Source of the DNA: a virus
Virus record (IMG/VR): IMGVR_UViG_3300042691_015129
Span: 1-20,183 of that record
Direction: 5' to 3' (one strand)
Length of the DNA: 20,183 bases
Made by a program: the position numbers and the translations under genes. The notes beneath the pieces are model-generated. The model was not told where the DNA came from, searched no databases, and worked only from the letters and a program-made list of their open reading frames with translations. Below are positions 1 through 7,856 of the stretch, in pieces. Each line of letters starts with the position of its first letter. Within the stretch, counting starts at the first letter, position 1.

Positions 1-249
1 AACATAGTAAGGGTATTTTATGTTTTGGAAATTTGATGCGGGAACCGGAGCACTATTTTGAGAATTAAAGGCTGGTTCTAAAATGAAATTATTAGTTTGA
101 TCAAAATTTTCAATTACGTCATATGAAACTTCACTATCCCCTATTTGGAAATAACTAATGTTAAAATTACCCTGAGACATTTTTTCTCTCCCTGCGTCGG
201 TAATTCTCGTGTTAATTAAACCTGATGTATTTTTTAATATGTAAGCCAT
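1..249 (-). CDS. Partial phage structural protein, N-terminal 83 residues
   Basis: This is the 5' end of a gene that runs off the left edge of the window, with 83 codons visible. It begins MAYILKNTSGLINTRITDAG and continues with a segment reading NFNISYFQIGDSEVSY. The start lies 17 nt after the stop of the 537-residue gene, and it has no Shine-Dalgarno sequence. The coding strand upstream contains AATAAATA (plus-strand 269-276), followed by an A-rich leader ending AAAAAAATGG. The reading frame is open throughout, and the N-terminus looks like the start of a soluble, ordered protein with no signal peptide or membrane segment. I recognise the style as one seen in tail or baseplate genes of uncultured marine phages, but I cannot name a function. 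The position after the adhesin-like genes suggests another tail structural component. Confidence 0.75.
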   Translation of the reverse strand, partial: MAYILKNTSGLINTRITDAGREKMSQGNFNISYFQIGDSEVSYDVIENFDQTNNFILEPAFNSQNSAPVPASNFQNIKYPYYV

Positions 250-266
250 TTTTTTATCGTAATTTT

Positions 267-1880
267 TTATTTATTGGGGGATGTTTTCATAATTGATGAA
301 TTAACATTTCTAGCAGTTACTGAACAACAACTACATCCTGTTATAGTCGATGATAACAATGTAAAGAAATCTAATGATTCTAAAACACACACATTACCAG
401 GTAATGTCTGATTAACTTGGATGTTCAATGTTCCAGTTATGATATCGGTTCCTGAAAAAGTTATTGTTGAATATGTTTTAGTTGTTGCGGTTGTGTATTT
501 TACAGGTTGTGTGGGACCACAAAGATTATTGGTCGGTGTTGTACTATTTGTTACCGTAGTTGTTGGGGTGATCCCTAAATTAACTCCATTTTTCTTTAAT
601 GAAATCACTGATGATACGGAGCCAGCACCTAATATTGTTGTGCCAAAACTATTATTGTGCGATAGGCTAAATGTTATTTGAGTACCGGTAGGTAATGATG
701 TGACTAAATTATTTAAACTGTCTCTTACTTCTAATGTGAAATTTAATGTCCGATTACTACTATTTGTTGTAATAATACTACTCGCAAAATTTAAACTATA
801 CGTAGTTTGAGGTTGTGCGGTCGGAACAACAACACTTTGAGTTATTATACTTGATGACGCATCTTGAACCCAAACACTATACGTTCCCGAATTTAAGTTA
901 GCAAATAAAGGACTTGATTGGGTTGTTAATCCGTTATTAATTGAATAAAGGATTGGTGGTTGAGCGTCAATGGTGTCAATAAATATAGAACCAGTGTTTG
1001 GTGTTTTTTCACATATTGGTCTCTGAATTGTAATGTTTTTAAAACTAAATTTTCTTGAACCGCAAGGTCCTGTAACCACAATTGCGGAAGCTCTTTGTCC
1101 TATTACGGTGTATGTTCCAAGTGGTGATGATGCGTTAGTGTTATAGAAGAAATTACTACCTATCGTTACTTGCCAAGATGGTTGTGGTGTTAAATTCCAC
1201 TGTAAGGTATATGTTGATGAGGACCAAGTTGGTTTACCGTTAACGTAATTTTGTGTAGGGTTAAAATTATACCCTGTTGTTACGTTGTCCTTAGTTAAAA
1301 AAAGACATAATAACTGTGAATTTACGGGTAACGGAGTTGGTGTTGGTGTTGGTGTTGTGGTCGGCGTAGGCGTTGGTAACGGTATTGAACATACTGTTGT
1401 CGCTGTAAAATCGGGACCACCGCTAGACCAATTATAATCTGTTACTGTTATCGTATAATTTTGACCTGGTGTCGCATTATTTAATACCGGTCCAACGAAT
1501 CCATTTGACCAAGATATTGTGTATGGTGGAGTTCCTCCCGACGCTGTAATTGTTATAGTTGATGTAGTAGAATCAGCACTACAACTTATTGATAATGGCG
1601 AAATTGTGATTACATCACACTCGCTAGTTGCCGTAACCCTAATACAAGGATATGTCTGATTACAAGTTTGACAATCAGAAAATTCTGTTAATGTTACTGA
1701 ATTTTGTAGATATGTTGGCGATCCTGGTAAAATCTTATCAGATGTTACAACTTCGGTACAACCTGTAAAATAATTAGGTATTTGAGCGTAATAAAAATCA
1801 CCAGTTAATGGTGATAAAAAATCAGTAATGATGAAAGTTGTGTTACTGTCACAACATGATTTAAAATAATAAGTTGCCAT
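267..1880 (-). CDS. Modular Cys-rich, SprB-like tail adhesin candidate, 537 aa
   Basis: Function is not known; the architecture suggests an exposed, multidomain tail or baseplate adhesin. Residues 4-79 are a Cys module with CC at 9-10, C41 and a C-x2-C-x5-C end at 70-79. Residues about 87-164 form an SprB-like beta domain (GGTPPYTISWSNG, then NYTITVTD). Residues 168-185 are a Thr-Pro linker (PTPTPTTTPTPTPTP). A second, shorter SprB-like domain follows at about 288-355 (PPILYSINNG, then LNSGTYSVWVQD). The C-terminal third is Ser/Thr/Asn-rich and predicted beta, and ends near a C-x-CC cluster (GCSCCS). There is no signal peptide or membrane helix, as expected for a virion protein. It follows the 245-residue gene after 15 nt that include the ATAAATA element. 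Module order and the first Cys module link it to that neighbour. The structural role is inferred. Confidence 0.8.
   Translation of the reverse strand: MATYYFKSCCDSNTTFIITDFLSPLTGDFYYAQIPNYFTGCTEVVTSDKILPGSPTYLQNSVTLTEFSDCQTCNQTYPCIRVTATSECDVITISPLSISCSADSTTSTITITASGGTPPYTISWSNGFVGPVLNNATPGQNYTITVTDYNWSSGGPDFTATTVCSIPLPTPTPTTTPTPTPTPLPVNSQLLCLFLTKDNVTTGYNFNPTQNYVNGKPTWSSSTYTLQWNLTPQPSWQVTIGSNFFYNTNASSPLGTYTVIGQRASAIVVTGPCGSRKFSFKNITIQRPICEKTPNTGSIFIDTIDAQPPILYSINNGLTTQSSPLFANLNSGTYSVWVQDASSSIITQSVVVPTAQPQTTYSLNFASSIITTNSSNRTLNFTLEVRDSLNNLVTSLPTGTQITFSLSHNNSFGTTILGAGSVSSVISLKKNGVNLGITPTTTVTNSTTPTNNLCGPTQPVKYTTATTKTYSTITFSGTDIITGTLNIQVNQTLPGNVCVLESLDFFTLLSSTITGCSCCSVTARNVNSSIMKTSPNK
1326..1379 (-). 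repeat. Thr-Pro linker encoded by GTTGGT tandem repeats
   Basis: The plus strand carries GTTGGT three times in perfect tandem from 1336 to 1353, followed by degenerate copies to about 1378. On the coding strand this gives ACC/CCA-type codons for alternating Thr and Pro. It encodes residues 168-185 of the 537-residue protein, between an SprB-like domain and the rest of the chain. Such linkers are extended and protease resistant, and they usually space surface domains apart. The 6-bp unit keeps the reading frame, so slippage would change linker length without breaking the gene. Confidence 0.8.
1644..1871 (-). repeat. Cys module C (residues 4-79 of the 537-aa protein)
   Basis: This is a compact domain starting YYFKSCC, with a middle FTGCTEVVTS and an end SDCQTCNQTYPC. 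The cysteines fall at 9, 10, 41, 70, 73 and 79. Spacing from CC to the central Cys and from there to the terminal pair is almost equal (31 and 29 residues). It matches module B of the preceding gene in the CC start, the GCT-x-V centre and the exact C-x2-C-x5-C ending. The cysteines could form disulfides or bind a metal; the sequence alone does not decide. Confidence 0.65.
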
Positions 1881-1888
1881 TGTATACG

Positions 1889-1895
1889 ATAAATA
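1889..1895 (-). promoter_or_regulatory. ATAAATA element before the 537-aa gene
   Basis: The plus strand reads ATAAATA, which is TATTTAT on the coding strand, 8 nt before the ATG at 1880 and directly after the stop of the previous gene. The same 7-mer occurs in three other intergenic gaps of this operon (8778, 17573, 19936). Here there is no clear inverted partner. It is a candidate phage promoter core or translation-related element. Confidence 0.4.
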
Positions 1896-2633
1896 TTAAC
1901 AAGTGTTTATTTCGGTACAATCATCACAACTTTTCATAATCGGAAACGGGTATAGGGTTGAATATTCGGTATTAGTTAAATCATTCCAATCGGTTTGGTC
2001 ATAATTATGTGTTGGAGTTTCGTAATTGCTGATTACTATTGTACATCCAGTGTAACCAGTACCGTCACCTAACCCTGATGGGGGTATATTAACATACCAA
2101 CTAATATTCGGTGTAAATCCTGATTGGAATTCGTTATTAAACTTAAAAGTGTAGTCATAACAACAAGCACTAAAATATGTCGGGGAGTTGTTGTTAAAAC
2201 ATTCTTGACAATTACCATACTCGTTCTCTATCGTTAATTCTTCGGAAGTATTAAATGTAAATTGATAACCTGAATAAACCCAACATTGTTCTAATTCTGA
2301 AAACGTAACTGATTCACCGATACTTAAATTGGGGTTATTTTCTATATAATGACAAATAGAATTATCACTACAATTACAAAAAGTGTGGAAAACATTACCG
2401 AAGTAAGAACAAACCACATTTTGGGTCTTTTCACAATTTGTTGTTGTTTGTATTATCTTCACAGTTAACGCAGGAGCTCCACTAAACACCGAGGGAATTG
2501 GATAAACTTTTATAGGTGAAATAGTATCTGTAACCGTCTCCATAAATTCACATGTAATACCTAAATAATCACATATATAAATTTCATAAGGTGGAGTTAA
2601 TCCTGTTACTTGTGATATGATAATATTTTCCAT
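1896..2633 (-). CDS. Cys-rich modular virion protein, 245 aa
   Basis: No named function. The protein holds 16 cysteines in 245 residues, arranged in three segments. Residues 1-75 are a beta-rich domain with PPYEIYICDYLGITC near the start and a C67/C75 pair at its end. Residues 84-146 are Cys module A (CNC at 86-88, C94, an EQCWVYSG centre, and NCQEC at 141-145). Residues 151-245 are Cys module B (YFSACC, YTGCTIV, and CDDCTEINTC as the very C-terminus). No signal peptide or membrane helix is visible. Its ATG directly abuts the stop of the SprB-repeat gene (TAAATG), so translation is probably coupled. It most likely works with the SprB-repeat and 537-residue proteins as an exposed tail component, but this rests on context and shared modules only. 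Confidence 0.78.
   Translation of the reverse strand: MENIIISQVTGLTPPYEIYICDYLGITCEFMETVTDTISPIKVYPIPSVFSGAPALTVKIIQTTTNCEKTQNVVCSYFGNVFHTFCNCSDNSICHYIENNPNLSIGESVTFSELEQCWVYSGYQFTFNTSEELTIENEYGNCQECFNNNSPTYFSACCYDYTFKFNNEFQSGFTPNISWYVNIPPSGLGDGTGYTGCTIVISNYETPTHNYDQTDWNDLTNTEYSTLYPFPIMKSCDDCTEINTC
1899..2183 (-). repeat. Cys module B (residues 151-245 of the 245-aa protein)
   Basis: The module begins YFSACCYDYTFKF, has YTGCTIVISN in the middle and ends SCDDCTEINTC. Cysteines are at 157, 158, 197, 236, 239 and 245, with equal 39-residue spacings between the CC pair, the central Cys and the terminal pair. It shares its CC start, its GCT-x-V centre and its C-x2-C-x5-C ending with module C at the start of the next gene, and its C-x2-C ending with module A just before it. 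Confidence 0.65.
2196..2384 (-). repeat. Cys module A (residues 84-146 of the 245-aa protein)
   Basis: This is the shortest and most divergent copy. It reads FCNCSDNSIC at the start, ELEQCWVYSGYQF in the centre and EYGNCQECFN at the end. The central Cys (117) is 23 residues after C94 and 25 residues before the terminal C-x2-C pair (142, 145). It lacks the CC doublet and the last Cys of modules B and C, but keeps the order of the other cysteines and the central C-x-V-x-S pattern. Confidence 0.5.
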
Positions 2634-4874
2634 TTAACAACTGACACAGTTTATATCATAAACAATTTTTAATTGTATTGTTAGATTTTGATTCGCCAAA
2701 GGTATTGTCGCATCCTCACAAGATGTATTAACCGTTATTGAGTTATTTTCAGAATCTAAAACTACATTACCGACACCTGTTGCCCCGCTAATTAAATCCG
2801 TAATAGTATCACCCCATAATTCTGTCGTTGGTACATCGGTCAATGTGTTAGCTGTGAAAAATGATATACTATAACCTGTTCCACCAACATTGGTAACCGC
2901 CGAAAAAATAGCACTACTCAATAAACAATCCGTACAACCAGACGTTAAATCTAAATAACCTTCTACCAACATTTTACCCAAAGATCTTTCAACTAAGTTA
3001 TTGGTCGTGGATAATTCTGATTCACAAATATTAAATAATACAGTCGTAGACACATTAAAAGTACCTTCTAAAACCACCGTATTAGTTAACGTACATCCAC
3101 TATTATCAGTTACAGTGAGTGAATACGTGCCGGCAGATAAATTACTTACAGTTGTTCCTGTCTGACCATTTACATTTGATGACCACGTTAGTGTAAACGG
3201 AGGTGCTCCCTCGTAAATATTTGCGTAAATTTGACCGTTAGAACCGTTGGTTGAATTTGTCGGTAATAATATAAAATTCACATTTTGACTACTGTTTATT
3301 GTTACATATTGTAACTCCTCGCAACCTGACTGGTCTTCTACTTTAACCGAATAGACACCACTTGATAAGTTGTTGAAGGTATATGAACTAGTCCCTGTGT
3401 TTGTTGCCGTCTGATTTCCTGTTCCGTCGTTTTTAACAATTGAATAAGTGTATAAACCTGTTCCTCCTGTTGTAACACTAATGTGTACAACTCCATTATC
3501 ATCACCACATGTGGTTCCTGTTACGAATGTAGTTGCCGTAAAACTAGATACTGAATTAACCGTGTAAACTTGTGAAAAAGTACAATTACCATCAGTTATT
3601 GTTAATAGATATTGTCCGGCTGTTAATTGTGTGAAATTAGATAACGTGGACCCTTGTTTACTAACAACAGAACCACTTTGACCTGATAAACTGTATGTAT
3701 ATGTTTTATTTCTATCACCAATTAATAAAATAGATAAAGCGCCGTTTGCGTTACCACAAGTTGCATTTTTAACATTAACCGAAGAGACACTAAAACTATC
3801 AGGTTGATTTAATTGTACCGTAACTTTTGTTTCACACAGGGCAGAATCTGTTACGATAATTTCATAATTACCACCTGGTAATCCACTAAATACATACGTT
3901 TGAGAATAACTAATATCAATAAAAGACCTTGATGGTATGTAATATCTGTATGGTGCCACACCATTTTTAACTGTAATGGTTATTTCACCGTTTTCATCAA
4001 AACATGTTGGTGGGGTGGGTGTTACAGAGGCGATGGTTACTGGTTCTATTTCCGTGACAATACCTGTTTTAGTTAATGTACAGTTTTGCGAATCCGTAAC
4101 TGTAACTGAATAAGCACCTTCCGTAAGTCCTGTAATCGAACTACCTGATAATATTTGCCCACTTTGAGGTAAATACTGTGGATTTGTTATCGATGACCAT
4201 AAATAAGTATATGGAGGGATTCCTGTTAAACCAGTTATGAATAATTTACCAACACCGCTATTAACATTACCGCAATCCGCGTCATTTACAATATATAAAC
4301 CGTAATCTAACTGAAAGGATGGTTCAACGATTACATTTTCACTTGATCCTGTACAACCACCACCATTATTTGCGTTAACGTAATAAATACCACTTGGTAA
4401 ATCGGTAAAAACATATGATGTTGTATCAGTAAAAGCGGTTCTATAACTTAAACCGTTCTGATATAAAATCATTGTGGCGGTTCCATTTATATTTTCCGTA
4501 GTAGCAGTTAATATACCATTATCTAAACCACATGTGGTTGATATGACACCATCAATATTAACACAGGAACTACCTGATGAAACTGTTATATTAATAGTTT
4601 CTCGGTTATTCTGAGTCGGATCACCAGGTGACCCACAAGAGTCATTAACTGTAAAAACATAAGTTCCCGCTGAGACATTTAAATATTCTCTCGGACCATT
4701 CATTACGTTAAGTTCAGTCGTGGGACCACCATATGGCGGCCATGGGTTTGGTTCAAACCAAGTGATACTCATTGGTTCTGATGTGGATGACAGATATAAA
4801 GTAAACCCACCAGAACCGTTATTTTGACAGTCACCTGTAACTGTAAATTGACTAAAACTATATGAACACGGCAT
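2634..4874 (-). CDS. SprB-repeat phage adhesin candidate, 746 aa
   Basis: This protein has seven tandem SprB-like repeats of about 80 residues (roughly 14-98, 103-184, 196-275, 279-357, 361-440, 444-527 and 531-602), then a different C-terminal domain (603-746). Each repeat follows a loose pattern: C-G/D-x-NG with a beta strand, then GxxPYTY or PPFTLTW, then L-x-x-G-x-Y-x-V-x-V-x-D and a Cys. Clear examples are GIPPYTYLWSS, NNLSSGVYSVKVEDQSGC and SNLSAGTYSLTVTDNSGC. SprB repeats are known from very large gliding and surface adhesins of Bacteroidota. In a phage baseplate operon they probably form a rod or fibre that displays a binding end, though the receptor is unknown. No signal peptide or membrane helix is seen. 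It starts 3 nt after the stop of the gpI-like gene and its stop abuts the next ATG. Confidence 0.82.
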   Translation of the reverse strand: MPCSYSFSQFTVTGDCQNNGSGGFTLYLSSTSEPMSITWFEPNPWPPYGGPTTELNVMNGPREYLNVSAGTYVFTVNDSCGSPGDPTQNNRETINITVSSGSSCVNIDGVISTTCGLDNGILTATTENINGTATMILYQNGLSYRTAFTDTTSYVFTDLPSGIYYVNANNGGGCTGSSENVIVEPSFQLDYGLYIVNDADCGNVNSGVGKLFITGLTGIPPYTYLWSSITNPQYLPQSGQILSGSSITGLTEGAYSVTVTDSQNCTLTKTGIVTEIEPVTIASVTPTPPTCFDENGEITITVKNGVAPYRYYIPSRSFIDISYSQTYVFSGLPGGNYEIIVTDSALCETKVTVQLNQPDSFSVSSVNVKNATCGNANGALSILLIGDRNKTYTYSLSGQSGSVVSKQGSTLSNFTQLTAGQYLLTITDGNCTFSQVYTVNSVSSFTATTFVTGTTCGDDNGVVHISVTTGGTGLYTYSIVKNDGTGNQTATNTGTSSYTFNNLSSGVYSVKVEDQSGCEELQYVTINSSQNVNFILLPTNSTNGSNGQIYANIYEGAPPFTLTWSSNVNGQTGTTVSNLSAGTYSLTVTDNSGCTLTNTVVLEGTFNVSTTVLFNICESELSTTNNLVERSLGKMLVEGYLDLTSGCTDCLLSSAIFSAVTNVGGTGYSISFFTANTLTDVPTTELWGDTITDLISGATGVGNVVLDSENNSITVNTSCEDATIPLANQNLTIQLKIVYDINCVSC
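3069..4835 (-). repeat. Array of seven SprB-like repeats
   Basis: This is a protein-level tandem array covering residues 14-602 of the 746-residue protein, with a period near 80 residues. The repeats are divergent: the conserved anchors are an early Cys, a PY/PPF turn, an L-x-x-G-x-Y strand, a V-x-D turn and a late Cys. No near-identical DNA copies are visible, so the array is old or has diversified rather than being recently expanded. The early and late cysteines recur in nearly every unit and could pair within the repeat. Confidence 0.75.
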
Positions 4875-4877
4875 TTA

Positions 4878-7856
4878 TTAAAAACAATTAATTGTGAAAT
4901 TTATACCTACGTTAATTTTAAATTCAGAATTTAAATTTAGATTATCGCAAGTTATTGTTGATATTGTAACGGTGTCCCCTGATATTGTGTAGTCTAAACC
5001 GTATAAAATTAAATCATCCAATTGTGACTCTAAGGCAGTTAACCATTGAGATTCAGTTGGGTAACTAATTTGAGGTATAGATAATCCGATACCATTAAAA
5101 AATGGGTAATTGAATATCGTATTACCAGATAAAGAAATGTTGACGTACCAAGTACTATTAATAGTATTAACATCACAATTTGGATTTTGCGTATAGTTAG
5201 ATACTACGTTGTTTAACACTCCACCGAATGAATTACCAACATTAGGGTTTGAGGTCCAAGGGTATATATCACAAGTAGTTTTAATTTCAGGACAATCGTA
5301 AGTTAATATTGGTCCCGAAACAGTACAAGGGTTACAAGGTATCGGTATAAGTTGACAACCTCTTTGTCTTCTCCATACAAATTTTTGCCTGTGGAATATT
5401 GAATTTTCAAAACGAACACCTGTGTTCCATATTGTGGTGGCAGGAACCATTTGTTCTACTAATCTAATCCAATAATCACCTAAACCTTGTACATAGTTTA
5501 TCATTTTTTGATAAGTAAATAAACTGTCAGGGATTTCCTCTAAATTAATAGATTTTAGATATTTCCAATAAACCGATTCTAGTGTTGGGTATCCACCTGT
5601 TTTACCGTTCGTAATGAATTGTCTGTCTCTAACATTGATCATATTTTGCCAAAATGTTTGAGCAAACTCAAAGAATGTCTTATCGGATGGATTTGGATCT
5701 ATTAATGTCTTATCTAAAATGGTTGGATTTAAATACGTCGGGCAGTAACAATTACCGCTTATAGTATATCCCGTTGAAGGTATTGGGTAATTATAATTGT
5801 TTGATAAGAACCAAACGTCGTATGTGATACCTTGGGCCGGATTTAAGAACAAATCTATATTTTTAACATTTAGAATTAATCTCTCATCATCAACAAAATA
5901 AAACGAGTTGTTACCGTCGGAATTTCTTCTAAGACCTGTTTGGTTATCAACCCAACTTTTTTTATTATCAATGGTTTTATTAAGTGAAAATCCTAAATTC
6001 GTATATGGAAAATCCACATATCTGTTAAGGTATTTTTGACCGTATGTAAAATTTTCTAAAACAGTTTGTATGTTAGGATTTTGACCTGTAAAGGTACTTG
6101 AAGTCGCATCGAATATTTCGTTAGACCTATGTTTTGGTGTTTGTTCAAACCACCCCGCACCTATTTGGAAATAGTAACTGTCGGTTGATTCAGGCATTTT
6201 TGGGTAACCGTTTTCATCGACTGGGAAGTCGTCTCTACCTAAACTAACATCTTCAATTGTTGTTTGAGTGGTAAATCCCGTGAATTCTCTACCTAATATT
6301 CTGAATGTATTTGTTGGTTCTAACACCGGTAATTCAATAGCGTATGTACCACCTGATATCTGAGCAAATTCAGAATCAAATTGAGACATATTAATTTTTT
6401 GGTCCGCAACATAAATGTATTCATTAAAATCAACTAACGCTTCGGGAGCCCCAATTAATCTTAATAAATTTTCAATAGAACCTCTGGTTCCTTTTGATTT
6501 AAATAAATGAGCAGAATTTAATATTAAGTTCCTATAAAATTGATAACTGATTTCATCAGGTGTTGATGATACCGGAACTCCTTGGAATTGACTTGGTGTG
6601 TCGTTGTTAAATACTGAATCTAAAAAATTTTCGTTAGTTATTGGTGATATGTTTTCCGACCAACCTAATGTTTGAGATAGATTTTTTAACAATTGTGATG
6701 GTATATCGTTAGTGACGTTATAATTTACCGAATTCATGTACGCTAACGCTTCGGCAAATGTCCTGACTTGGTCAAAACTCCTACCGTATATTTCCAACAA
6801 TTTTGTTATTTTTTGATCGTCCGTATCAAAATCTTTAAACGCCCCTGTGGTTAAGAACCTAACGATTAATTTTGTTTTAAATTCATCTAGATTTTCGGCG
6901 AAAACATTAAGTTTTTCTAGATAATCTGTAAACCTTGGGGTGATAATATCAATATTCCATTTACCGTATGTCGGCCATGTTATCGACTCTTGTGTCACGT
7001 ATGATTTACCGTCATCGGTCTCTTTAAATACCGTAAATTTAGCAGTATATATTGGACTCACTTTTCGGTTCAATAAAAACTTTTCAACATCATCAAAACT
7101 TTCATTAAAAGTCATTTCAGTGGTCATAGGATCTAATTTGAATAATAAATCATCATAGACCTCAGTATTACCTGAAAATGGATTTCCCTTAACGTACAGT
7201 TTAAGGGTCCCACTCGTTATGGACGTTGTTGGGGTTAAGAAAGTAACTTTATACGTTTTACCACTTAGTTCTAAATTATATTTAGAATAATTAGTGGTCA
7301 TATCCCTAAGTGGGGATATCTCGATTTCACTTAATTGTAAATTTCTACTTGCGTTTTCGGTAAAATCTATCGCAAATGGATTCAGTATTCTTGAAACGTC
7401 TATCTCCATATACGTTTCATCGTTAGATGAATTATAGGAAATGTTATTAGCGGTAGAACCTGTCGAATAATTGGGTCCTAAAAAAGGAACATCAAAACCA
7501 GCAGGGAAATAATTAATGATTTTGGTAATAGATACTGATAATCTCTTAACCAAAGAACCGTATTGGGAAAAACTAGTAACATTACTTAAATCAAAATTAG
7601 GGTAAACCTTAAAATTCTTTTCAATTATAGCCTTAGATTCTTCAATATTTTTAATACCCATAGAATCTAAGGTAATCGGGTCCGAAAAGGTTCCAATTAT
7701 GAATTCTCTATTTGACTTTTCAGTGATAGATGTCGTGAATTCAAAATTACCTTGTGTCAAACCACCCCCATCTACAATTTGAAAACCTACTAAGTTATCT
7801 GAGAATGTATTATCGGCGGTAGCCTGTTGCGGTGGACAAGTATATTTTTTAGCCAT
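4878..7856 (-). CDS. Baseplate wedge protein with gpI-like tail segment, 992 aa
   Basis: This is probably the wedge component that joins gp6-like arms to peripheral baseplate parts, equivalent to T4 gp7 or the Afp12/gpI-type proteins. The key evidence is a helical stretch at about residues 315-475: EFKTKLIVRFLTTGAFKDFD, then YGRSFDQVRTFAEALAYMN, then HLFKSKGTRGSIENLLRLIG at 450-469. The K-GTR-x-x-I-x-x-LL-x-L-x-G motif is typical of phage tail protein I and the related contractile-injection tail domain. Residues 1-310 are predicted beta. Near residue 832 comes a Cys-rich joint (RGCQLIPIPCNPC), followed by a C-terminal beta domain ending GINFTINCF. The start overlaps the previous stop by one base (TAATG). 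Assignment as gp7-like rests on this motif plus synteny with gp25 and gp6; full-length homology is not shown. Confidence 0.8.
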   Translation of the reverse strand: MAKKYTCPPQQATADNTFSDNLVGFQIVDGGGLTQGNFEFTTSITEKSNREFIIGTFSDPITLDSMGIKNIEESKAIIEKNFKVYPNFDLSNVTSFSQYGSLVKRLSVSITKIINYFPAGFDVPFLGPNYSTGSTANNISYNSSNDETYMEIDVSRILNPFAIDFTENASRNLQLSEIEISPLRDMTTNYSKYNLELSGKTYKVTFLTPTTSITSGTLKLYVKGNPFSGNTEVYDDLLFKLDPMTTEMTFNESFDDVEKFLLNRKVSPIYTAKFTVFKETDDGKSYVTQESITWPTYGKWNIDIITPRFTDYLEKLNVFAENLDEFKTKLIVRFLTTGAFKDFDTDDQKITKLLEIYGRSFDQVRTFAEALAYMNSVNYNVTNDIPSQLLKNLSQTLGWSENISPITNENFLDSVFNNDTPSQFQGVPVSSTPDEISYQFYRNLILNSAHLFKSKGTRGSIENLLRLIGAPEALVDFNEYIYVADQKINMSQFDSEFAQISGGTYAIELPVLEPTNTFRILGREFTGFTTQTTIEDVSLGRDDFPVDENGYPKMPESTDSYYFQIGAGWFEQTPKHRSNEIFDATSSTFTGQNPNIQTVLENFTYGQKYLNRYVDFPYTNLGFSLNKTIDNKKSWVDNQTGLRRNSDGNNSFYFVDDERLILNVKNIDLFLNPAQGITYDVWFLSNNYNYPIPSTGYTISGNCYCPTYLNPTILDKTLIDPNPSDKTFFEFAQTFWQNMINVRDRQFITNGKTGGYPTLESVYWKYLKSINLEEIPDSLFTYQKMINYVQGLGDYWIRLVEQMVPATTIWNTGVRFENSIFHRQKFVWRRQRGCQLIPIPCNPCTVSGPILTYDCPEIKTTCDIYPWTSNPNVGNSFGGVLNNVVSNYTQNPNCDVNTINSTWYVNISLSGNTIFNYPFFNGIGLSIPQISYPTESQWLTALESQLDDLILYGLDYTISGDTVTISTITCDNLNLNSEFKINVGINFTINCF

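Noticed and set aside
421-681. Plus-strand open frame of 86 codons
   Set aside because: It lies wholly inside the 537-residue gene on the other strand and has no domain or start signal; it is a shadow of the Thr/Val-rich coding sequence.
1336-1378. CRISPR or other nucleotide repeat array
   Set aside because: The units are only 6 bp, in tandem without spacers and in frame within a gene; they encode a Thr-Pro linker.
1878-1898. The 245- and 537-residue genes as one gene split by a mutation
   Set aside because: The first gene ends cleanly after a complete Cys module, the second starts with its own module and ATG, and the gap holds the same element seen before other genes.
1644-2633. Diversity-generating retroelement target
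   Set aside because: Cys-rich, variable-looking modules suggested it, but no reverse transcriptase, template repeat or adenine-biased near-copy is visible in the window.
6940-7158. Plus-strand open frame of 72 codons, and similar ones at 8511-8693 and 18775-18972
   Set aside because: All lie antisense within well-supported genes and look like frame shadows.
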